From assembly GCA_945872035.1 (NCBI GenBank), contig CAMBYA010000192.1:1-5298 (forward strand): a stretch of DNA of 5,298 nt, in the 5' to 3' direction. Origin of the DNA: Rhizobium sp. Q54 (GTDB lineage Bacteria > Pseudomonadota > Alphaproteobacteria > SMXS01). Position 1 is the first letter of the stretch, and each line of letters starts with the position of its first letter. The position numbers and the translations under genes were made by a program. The notes below the pieces were generated by a model. That model had not been told where the DNA came from. It worked only from the letters and a program-made list of their open reading frames with translations, and ran no database searches. Shown here one piece after another: positions 1-4,730 of this stretch.

Positions 1-986
1 CCGGCCGCCGCATCGTCGAAGCCCGCAACATCAGCAAGTCCTATGGCGGCAAGACCGTCATCGACGGCTTCTCGACCCGGATCATGCGCGGCGACCGGGT
101 CGGCATCGTCGGCCCCAACGGCGCCGGCAAGACCACCCTGATCAAGCTGCTGACCGGCGAGCTGCGGCAGGATTCGGGCCAGATCAAGCTGGGCACCAAC
201 CTGGAAGTCGCCTATTTCGACCAGACCCGCGAAAAGCTGGATCCGAAGCTGACCCTCTGGGAAACCCTGACCGACAAGAAGAGCGGCGGCGGCGGCGATT
301 CGGTCAATGTGCAGGGCACGGTCCGCCACGTGGTCGGCTACCTGAAGGACTTCCTGTTCGACCCCGACCAGGCGCGCCAGCCGGTCGGCGCGCTGTCCGG
401 CGGCGAGAAGAACCGGCTGCTGCTGGCCAAGCTGTTCACCAAGGAATCCAACGTCCTCGTGCTCGACGAGCCGACCAACGACCTGGACATGGACATGCTC
501 GACGTGCTCGAGGACATCGTCGCCGGCTACGCCGGAACCGTGCTGCTGGTCAGCCACGACCGCGATTTCCTCGACCGCATGGTGTCCAGCACCATCAGCT
601 TCGACCCGGACGGCAAGGTGCGCGAATATGCCGGCGGCTATTCGGACATGCTGATGCAGCGCGGCGGCGAGAAGGCGATCCTGGCCGCGCTCCCGCAGCC
701 CGAGCCGGCAAAGCCGAAGCAGATGGAGGCGCCGCGTAGCTCTCCGAGGGCGCGCATGACCTACAAGGACCAGCGCGAGCTGGAAAACCTGCCGGGCGAG
801 ATCGAGGCGCTGGAGCGCGACATCGCCCGCATCGAGGGGCAGCTGGGCAATCCCGCGGGCCTCGACGGCGACGGCATCGCCAGGCTGGCCAAACTGCTGG
901 AAACCGCGCAAAGATTGCTGGAGCGCAAGAACGACCGCTGGCTGGAGCTGGAAATGGTGCGGGAGGATCTGGAGGGGGCGGCGTGA
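1..986 (+). CDS. uup: ABC-F family ATPase Uup, 5'-truncated by window edge
   Basis: This is the C-terminal 327 residues of a Uup-type ABC-F protein; the open frame enters at base 3, so the start lies upstream. ABC-F proteins are soluble twin-ATPase proteins that bind the ribosome. Uup is linked to ribosome function and to suppression of precise transposon excision. The visible part is the second ATPase domain. It shows Walker A GPNGAGKTT (bases 111-137), signature LSGGEKNR (from 393), Walker B VLVLDEPTND (from 453) and the switch-histidine motif SHDR (from 552). The strings EVAYFDQ, RHVVGYLKDFLF and GTVLLVSHDR match E. coli Uup as I remember it. After a Pro/Lys-rich linker, the last 75 or so residues (from MTYKDQRELENLP) form the charged coiled-coil C-terminal domain that separates Uup from EttA and YheS. 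A four-codon GGC run (285-296) gives a Gly-rich loop. The TGA stop overlaps the next gene's GTG. Seen: motifs and tail. Inferred: an N-terminal ATPase domain upstream. Confidence 0.95.
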   Translation, partial: GRRIVEARNISKSYGGKTVIDGFSTRIMRGDRVGIVGPNGAGKTTLIKLLTGELRQDSGQIKLGTNLEVAYFDQTREKLDPKLTLWETLTDKKSGGGGDSVNVQGTVRHVVGYLKDFLFDPDQARQPVGALSGGEKNRLLLAKLFTKESNVLVLDEPTNDLDMDMLDVLEDIVAGYAGTVLLVSHDRDFLDRMVSSTISFDPDGKVREYAGGYSDMLMQRGGEKAILAALPQPEPAKPKQMEAPRSSPRARMTYKDQRELENLPGEIEALERDIARIEGQLGNPAGLDGDGIARLAKLLETAQRLLERKNDRWLELEMVREDLEGAA

Positions 987-1906
987 GCCCGGCGCCCATG
1001 CCGCCGGGCGGCGCCTTCGCCACCTTCGCGGCCAGCGACGGCGCCGAGCTGCGCTATGCGCTGTGGCCGCGCGAGGGCGCGCGCGGCACGGTCACCCTGC
1101 AGGGCGGTTTCACCGAGTTCATCGAGAAGCATTTCGAGAGCGTCCAGGATCTGCTGGACCGAGGGTTCGCCGTCGCCGCCATGGACTGGCGTAGCCAGGG
1201 GCTGTCGCAGCGGAGGCTGACCAATTCGAACAAGATCCACGCCACCAGCTTCCGCCGCTACGCCGACGACCTGCACGAATTCCAGGACCGGATCGTGAAG
1301 CCGGCGCTGCCGGGGCCGTATCTGATCCTTGCCCATTCCATGGGCGGCCACATCACCCTGCGCTACCTGCACAACCGGCCGCCGTCGATCGCGGGCGCGG
1401 TGCTGTCGGCGCCGATGATCGACATCGCCCTGCCGGCCAGGCTGCGCTGGGCGATCGCCGCGGTCGTCAACGGCGCGGTCAGCCTGGGATTCGACGAGGC
1501 TTATGCGCCAGGCGCCCGCGATTACGGCCCGTGGAAGCAGGAGTTCGAGGGCAACGCCCTCACCTCCGACCCGGTCCGCTTCGCCGACGCCCATTACTGG
1601 ATCGCCCGGAACGCAAGGCTGGCGTCGGGCGGCGGTACGTATGGCTGGCTGAAGGCCGCGCTGCGCTCGGTCAAGCTGTTCGACGACCGCGCCTATCTGG
1701 ACCTGTTCCGCACGCCGATCTGCATCGTGCAGGCGGGGGACGACAAGGTGGTCTCCAACGCCGCCCAGGACCGCTTCGCCGAAAGGGTGCCGTGCTGCGA
1801 GCTGCACCGCGTCGAGGGTGCGCGGCACGAGCTGCTGAAGGAGCGTGACGCGCTGCGCGATCAATTCTGGGCTATATTCGACGAGTTTGCGGCAAGGCAT
1901 ATCTGA
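983..1906 (+). CDS. Alpha/beta-hydrolase, lysophospholipase / monoacylglycerol lipase-like
   Basis: A 307-residue serine hydrolase, probably a cytoplasmic esterase acting on lysophospholipids or monoacylglycerols (PldB/YtpA-like family). It has no signal peptide. The catalytic triad can be placed: Ser119 in the nucleophile elbow AHSMGG, Asp254 in AGDDKVV, and His282 in GARHELL. The segment LQGGFTEFIEKHF (about residues 39-51) stands where family members have HGxxEHxxRY, the oxyanion-hole and lid-entry region. MDWRSQGLSQR (67-77) matches the family's DxRGxGxS strand, and residues about 145-235 form the helical cap. The GTG start is chosen because GGAGG at 971-975 lies 7 bases upstream and because GTG shares bases with the uup TGA (GTGA at 983-986), the usual mark of translational coupling. 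The substrate cannot be read from sequence; lysophospholipase is the family default. The functional link to Uup is unknown. Confidence 0.92.
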   Translation: MSPAPMPPGGAFATFAASDGAELRYALWPREGARGTVTLQGGFTEFIEKHFESVQDLLDRGFAVAAMDWRSQGLSQRRLTNSNKIHATSFRRYADDLHEFQDRIVKPALPGPYLILAHSMGGHITLRYLHNRPPSIAGAVLSAPMIDIALPARLRWAIAAVVNGAVSLGFDEAYAPGARDYGPWKQEFEGNALTSDPVRFADAHYWIARNARLASGGGTYGWLKAALRSVKLFDDRAYLDLFRTPICIVQAGDDKVVSNAAQDRFAERVPCCELHRVEGARHELLKERDALRDQFWAIFDEFAARHI

Positions 1907-2137
1907 CGGGGCTACTCGGGGGGCGCTCGTGGAAAGCATGGGAAGCGGAATGGCGGTCGTCGCGCTGGCGATGATCGGCATGGGATTGGGCGGCTGGCTC
2001 GGCATCGGGCAGGTGGTGTTCCCGCCGCCCAACGATGCCGAACGGACCGCCCGTCAGATCGATGGCGAGGCCGTGTTCCGCGTCGCCCTCGCCCGCGATC
2101 CCGGCCTGCACGTAAAGACTATCGAACGGCTCGAGCT
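1907..2137. other. Gap between convergent genes, no clear terminator
   Basis: Between the hydrolase stop and the CsgG-like stop there are 231 bases. They hold only the doubtful small frame listed from 1929. A 6-bp repeat GTAAAG (2112-2117) / CTTTAC (2136-2141) with an 18-base loop is the only inverted repeat I found near the ends of the two genes; it has no T-run and is too loose to call a terminator. Confidence 0.5.
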
Positions 2138-2303
2138 TTACTCCGCGCGCAGCACGTCGCCGCGGACGGGCGCGCCTTCGACCGCCTTGGCCAACGCGGT
2201 CTTCTCGCGCACGGTTTCGACCTCCACCGCGCCCACCTTGTCGATAAGGGTGTCGATGACGATGCCGGTCGCCGGATCGGTCAACTCCTTGGTCTTTCGG
2301 TAA
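1929..2303 (+). CDS. Possible small membrane protein or gene remnant, unrecognised
   Basis: A tentative 124-codon frame; I do not recognise the protein. From GTG 1929 (GGGGGG at 1918-1923, 5 bases upstream) it begins with a short lead, then a Gly/Ala/Met-rich hydrophobic stretch of about 20 residues (AVVALAMIGMGLGGWLGIG) that could be one membrane helix. A soluble segment, NDAERTARQIDGEAVFRVAL, follows and has normal protein composition. In favour, 57 of the first 70 codons end in G or C, and no other frame in this gap gives a protein-like translation. Against, no stop occurs before the convergent CsgG-like gene ends at 2138, so the last 55 or so codons run antisense through that gene and read as a Ser/Thr/Ala/Pro-rich shadow. 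It may be a truncated remnant that lost its own stop, a real gene with a long convergent overlap, or chance. ATG 1938 and ATG 1950 are alternative starts. Confidence 0.3.
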   Translation: MESMGSGMAVVALAMIGMGLGGWLGIGQVVFPPPNDAERTARQIDGEAVFRVALARDPGLHVKTIERLELYSARSTSPRTGAPSTALANAVFSRTVSTSTAPTLSIRVSMTMPVAGSVNSLVFR

Positions 2304-3076
2304 ACCGCCAGTTTCATGCCCGGCTTGACGTTCTGGTTGGTGCCGGCGTTGACATAGACGGCGCCGTTGGTGTTCTCGATCACCAGCGCCGACCACGGGA
2401 CGTTTTCCATGCCGGTGGCGATCTTCGCCAGCGCCGCCTGGATCGCCTGTTCGGCGGCCTGGCCCAGCGGCGTCTCCTTGAACTGGGTGCCGCCGACCTG
2501 GAAGTCGCCCCGCTGGTAGAGCGTGGCGTTGAACTCCTTCGACGACGCCGAACCCTCTGCCTTCGAGGTGGAGATGACCTGCCCCGTGGTGGCGTCGATG
2601 AGCCGCAGGCTGATCTCGACCACGGCGGTGTTGCCACTCATGCCAACGCCGCTATTGCCGCCGAACATGCCTGATCCGAGCGAGATGCCGCCACCCTTGG
2701 CCTTGGGGCTGAACTTGGTGACGGTACCCCGGATGATGACGCTGGCGCCGATCAACTGACCGCCTTTGGGCGCCGACTCCGCCGTGGTGGCGCCGATCTT
2801 GCCGAGCTGCTGTTCGGCCTCGATGTCGCCGTAGCCGAGACGCTCGACGGCGACGAAGCGGCCATCGGTCATGATCGCCTCGAGCAGCATCTGCGACATG
2901 CCTTCGCCCGTCGCCGCCCCGTAGAGCATGTTGGCGGATTCGAAGGTGCTGACGAACACGGTCTTCTTCGGACCCGCGTAGGGCGTCGCCGTGCCCTGGG
3001 CCCGGACCGGACCGGCGAACAGCGCGAGAGCCGCCATCAGCACCACCGCCTTCACCATCCAACGAGGTGTCGTCAT
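2138..3076 (-). CDS. Exported CsgG/HfaB-family protein with C-terminal FlgT-C-like domain
   Basis: A 312-residue exported protein. Residues 1-26 form a Sec signal peptide (MTTPRWMVK, then a hydrophobic core, cleavage after PVRA). The start at 3076 is favoured over the in-frame ATGs at 3082 and 3091 because GGGGAG (3084-3089) lies 7 bases from it. Residues about 38-180 fit the CsgG fold: KKTVFVSTFES, the GRFVAVERLGYGDIEAEQQ segment, GASVIIRGTVTKF and VEISLRLIDATTGQVISTSKAEG. A Gly-rich stretch (about 127-149) lies where CsgG has its first membrane beta-hairpin. Residues about 229-312 (VYVNAG, KPGMKLAVYR, LTDPATG, GAVEVETV, RGDVLRAE) resemble the small C-terminal domain of flagellar FlgT and related envelope proteins. 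CsgG is the lipidated curli export pore; this protein contains no cysteine, so it cannot be lipidated that way. It is probably periplasmic or outer-membrane associated, and pore function is not shown. It is likely co-transcribed with the Hcp-like gene 91 bp upstream. Confidence 0.92.
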   Translation of the reverse strand: MTTPRWMVKAVVLMAALALFAGPVRAQGTATPYAGPKKTVFVSTFESANMLYGAATGEGMSQMLLEAIMTDGRFVAVERLGYGDIEAEQQLGKIGATTAESAPKGGQLIGASVIIRGTVTKFSPKAKGGGISLGSGMFGGNSGVGMSGNTAVVEISLRLIDATTGQVISTSKAEGSASSKEFNATLYQRGDFQVGGTQFKETPLGQAAEQAIQAALAKIATGMENVPWSALVIENTNGAVYVNAGTNQNVKPGMKLAVYRKTKELTDPATGIVIDTLIDKVGAVEVETVREKTALAKAVEGAPVRGDVLRAE

Positions 3077-3141
3077 GCCCATGCTCCCCATGCCGGCCGC
3101 GCCGCCAGACCGGAGGGCGGGCCGCTTCAGCGAACGAACCC

Positions 3142-3162
3142 GCCGTCCCATCGCGGGACGGC
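3142..3162 (-). terminator. Intercistronic hairpin, possible partial terminator or mRNA stabiliser
   Basis: A perfect 8-bp inverted repeat: GCCGTCCC (3142-3149) and GGGACGGC (3155-3162) with a 5-base loop. It begins 5 bases after the stop of the Hcp-like gene and lies before the CsgG-like gene. The stem is very GC-rich and should form in the minus-strand mRNA. The bases that follow on that strand (GGGTTCGTTCG) have no U-run, so it is not a good intrinsic terminator. It may weaken read-through or protect the 3' end of the upstream message, giving more Hcp-like than CsgG-like protein. Structure seen; role inferred. Confidence 0.4.
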
Positions 3163-3167
3163 AGGCC

Positions 3168-3761
3168 TCAAATCTTCTTGGCCGGGGCCACGTCGTAGCC
3201 CGCCTTGCCGGCCGCACCGGCGCCCGACTTGTCGTCGGACGTCTTGTAGGTGATCTTGGTGTAATTGAGCGACAGGCTCTCCATGGGCCGGTCGCCGCCC
3301 GAGGACGCGCCGCCCGGCGACGACAGGGAATAGCTGCTGACCATCACGTTCTCGAGCTCGTAGGTCAGATATTCCTGCTGGCCGCCGCCGGCTTTCCTGA
3401 CGGACAGGGTGGCCTTAGGGAAGTGCTTTCCCTGAGCGCAGGCCTGCACCAGCTTTGCCGACGAGGGATCATAAGGCTTCGACACCGAGACGGCGCCGGG
3501 GCCCTGAGGCGGCGTCACCGGCGCACCCTGGGCCGCGCGGCCCGAAGCGGCGGCTCCGCCGAAACGCGGCGACGCCGGCTGGCTCGCACCGAACGACCAG
3601 GACAGGACCTCGATCTCGCCCCGGTGGTCGGCATCCGCGCTCTCGCCCGGGATGCCCTCAATCTTCAGGTAGATGTCCGACGCCGCCATGGCGGGCGCGG
3701 CCATAACGCAACTTGCGGCCAGGGCGAACAGCCCCGCCGCGCCGATTTTCAACGAAGTCAT
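3168..3761 (-). CDS. Exported Hcp-family (T6SS tube-like) protein with Sec signal peptide
   Basis: A 197-residue protein with the Hcp (type VI tube protein) signature behind a signal peptide. Residues 1-26 (MTSLK, hydrophobic core, APAMA) are a classic Sec signal with cleavage before ASDIYL. The start at 3761 is favoured over the in-frame ATG at 3779 because AAGGGGAG (3769-3776) lies 7 bases upstream. The mature part has IYLKIEGIPGES (30-41), HRGEIEVLSWSFGASQP (46-62), VSVSKPYDPSSAKLVQACAQGKH (split, 91-113), LSVRKAGGGQQEYLTYELENVMVSS (119-143) and ESLSLNYTKITYK (161-173). The tail GYDVAPAKKI is typical of the family. Between 63 and 90 lies a Pro/Ala/Gly-rich insert. Canonical Hcp is about 160-170 residues, cytoplasmic, and stacks as hexameric rings. 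A Sec-exported form would fold in the periplasm, so it probably does not feed a T6SS. No other T6SS gene is visible. Ring formation is inferred from the family only. Confidence 0.92.
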   Translation of the reverse strand: MTSLKIGAAGLFALAASCVMAAPAMAASDIYLKIEGIPGESADADHRGEIEVLSWSFGASQPASPRFGGAAASGRAAQGAPVTPPQGPGAVSVSKPYDPSSAKLVQACAQGKHFPKATLSVRKAGGGQQEYLTYELENVMVSSYSLSSPGGASSGGDRPMESLSLNYTKITYKTSDDKSGAGAAGKAGYDVAPAKKI

Positions 3762-3812
3762 GATTCGTCTCCCCTTCATCCGGCGGCCCGTGGATCGGCA
3801 AGGCCCGAACAA

Positions 3813-3841
3813 ATATTACCACTTTGTAACGGATGGAGAAA
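3813..3841 (-). promoter_or_regulatory. Candidate promoter of the Hcp-like/CsgG-like pair
   Basis: The 98-bp gap between hisN and the Hcp-like gene contains an AT-rich island (about 3808-3848) in otherwise GC-rich sequence. On the minus strand a TAATAT box (3813-3818) lies 17 bases from a weak TTTCTC (3836-3841). Transcription would start near 3806, leaving a leader of about 45 bases that includes the Shine-Dalgarno site at 3769-3776. The -35 match is poor, so an activator or alternative sigma factor may be involved. A short inverted repeat, TTAC/GTAA with a 6-base spacer, overlaps the box. Read-through from hisN is the alternative. Confidence 0.3.
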
Positions 3842-3859
3842 GAATGTTGCGCCGCGCAT

Positions 3860-4660
3860 TCAGCCGCGGAGCGCTTCCATCGCGGCTTGGTGTACCCGGC
3901 GGTCGCCCGCCGCAACTATCCGCCCCGCCTGCCATGCCGGCTCGCCTTCCCAGTTGGTGACGATGCCGCCCGCCTGCTCGACGATCGGGATCAGGGCGTG
4001 GATGTCGTAGGGTTGCATGCTGGCCTCGACGACCAAGTCGACCAGCCCGTGCGCCAGCATGCAGTAGGCGTAGCAGTCGCCGCCGAACCGGCGCAGCTTC
4101 ACCTGCTGCTCCACCCGACGGAACGCGGCCATGTCCTCGCCCTTGAACATGTCGGGCGTGGTGGCGTAGAGCACCGCATCCTTCAGGCTGGCGCAATCCC
4201 GGACCCTCAGCCGCCGTTCGCCGAGGAATGCGCCGTCCGGTCCGCCGGTGAAGCGTTCGCCGGTCACCGGCTGGTCCATGATGCCGACGACCGGACGGCC
4301 GTATTCGGCCAGGCCGATCAGGGTGCCCCAGGTGGGAAAGCCGCCGATGAACGAGCGCGTGCCGTCGAGCGGATCGAGCACCCAGGTGAACCGCTCGCCC
4401 CATTCGGCGCCGTGCTCCTCGCCATAGACGGCGTGGTCCGGGTAGCGCGCGGCGATCAGGTCGCGCATGGCGGCCTCGGCGTCGCGGTCGGCGGCGGTCA
4501 CCGGGTCGAAGTCGGCGGCGCGCTTGTTGTCGATGGTTCCGGCCGACCGGAACAATGGCTTGATCACCGCGCCGGCGGCGTCGGCCAGCGTGTGGGCGAA
4601 GGCGAGCAGCTCGCGCGCCTCGGCGTCGCTCAGTCGCGGTCTGCCGTCGGTGCCGGCCAC
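3860..4660 (-). CDS. hisN: Histidinol-phosphatase, inositol monophosphatase family (HisN)
   Basis: A 266-residue Mg-dependent phosphatase that probably hydrolyses L-histidinol phosphate to histidinol (EC 3.1.3.15), the next-to-last part of histidine synthesis, in the cytoplasm. Family metal sites are present: Glu81 in YGEEHG, Asp96, Asp99 and Thr101 in WVLDPLDGTRSF, and Asp219 in QPYDIHALIPIVEQAGG. DFDPVTAADRDAE (50-62) is the usual N-terminal motif. HisN character, rather than plain inositol monophosphatase or CysQ, comes from TWGTLIGLAEYGRPVVGIMDQPV (split, 110-132) with GERFTGG, and from GGDCYAYCMLAHGLVDLVVEA (193-213). The start is GTG at 4660, with AAGGGGA (4666-4672) 5 bases upstream. 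The length is normal for the family. It is divergent from the FAD enzyme gene, with 70 bp between starts, and lies 98 bp upstream of the Hcp-like gene on the same strand. Inositol-phosphate or other sugar-phosphate activity cannot be excluded from sequence. Confidence 0.93.
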   Translation of the reverse strand: MAGTDGRPRLSDAEARELLAFAHTLADAAGAVIKPLFRSAGTIDNKRAADFDPVTAADRDAEAAMRDLIAARYPDHAVYGEEHGAEWGERFTWVLDPLDGTRSFIGGFPTWGTLIGLAEYGRPVVGIMDQPVTGERFTGGPDGAFLGERRLRVRDCASLKDAVLYATTPDMFKGEDMAAFRRVEQQVKLRRFGGDCYAYCMLAHGLVDLVVEASMQPYDIHALIPIVEQAGGIVTNWEGEPAWQAGRIVAAGDRRVHQAAMEALRG

Positions 4661-4730
4661 GGATTTCCCCTTGCGTGCGATGTTTGGCTGCCTAGGTTAG
4701 GCACTCCGCTCCAACAGGGGAAGCACCCAA
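4661..4730. promoter_or_regulatory. Divergent regulatory region with 15-bp palindrome
   Basis: These 70 bases separate the divergent GTG starts of hisN and the FAD enzyme gene, so both promoters should lie here or within the coding starts. At 4689-4703 there is a perfect inverted repeat TGCCTA-GGT-TAGGCA, well placed as an operator. For the plus strand, TTGCGT (4671-4676) and TAGGTT (4693-4698), 16 bases apart, are a weak -35/-10 candidate; the palindrome covers this -10, which would suit repression. No convincing minus-strand promoter was found. The palindrome is seen; its role and the promoter are inferred. Confidence 0.35.

Noticed and set aside
761..2032. Long minus-strand open frame (423 codons) opposite uup and the hydrolase
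   Set aside because: Its product is rich in Arg, Ala, Gly and Pro without any motif, while the opposite strand carries intact Uup and hydrolase motifs. It is a GC-driven shadow.
2112..2141. GTAAAG/CTTTAC inverted repeat near the CsgG-like stop
   Set aside because: A 6-bp stem with an 18-base loop and no T-run is expected by chance and unlikely to terminate transcription.
1872..2396. Minus-strand open frame across the convergent gap
   Set aside because: The translation is Arg/Gly/His-rich with no domain, and overlaps the end of the CsgG-like gene in another frame.
3077..3217. N-terminal extension of the CsgG-like protein to an ATG at 3217
   Set aside because: The extension is Arg/Pro-rich, would overlap the Hcp-like gene's 3' end and the hairpin, and would bury the signal peptide; the site at 3084-3089 supports ATG 3076.
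2138..3761. A true T6SS or curli locus
   Set aside because: No TssB/C, VgrG, sheath, baseplate, CsgA/B/E/F or holdfast genes are visible, and both proteins depart from the canonical versions.
3849..3874. Imperfect GC hairpin at the end of hisN
   Set aside because: Only 5 bp plus 3 bp around a bulge, overlapping the last codons, with only scattered T residues after it; too weak to call a terminator.
2991..4010. Plus-strand open frame (339 codons) opposite the Hcp-like gene
   Set aside because: It has Arg/Ala-rich low-complexity composition and lies antisense to two proteins with clear family motifs and signal peptides.
3816..4403. Minus-strand open frame inside hisN
   Set aside because: It is hisN read in another frame; the real frame holds all metal-binding motifs.
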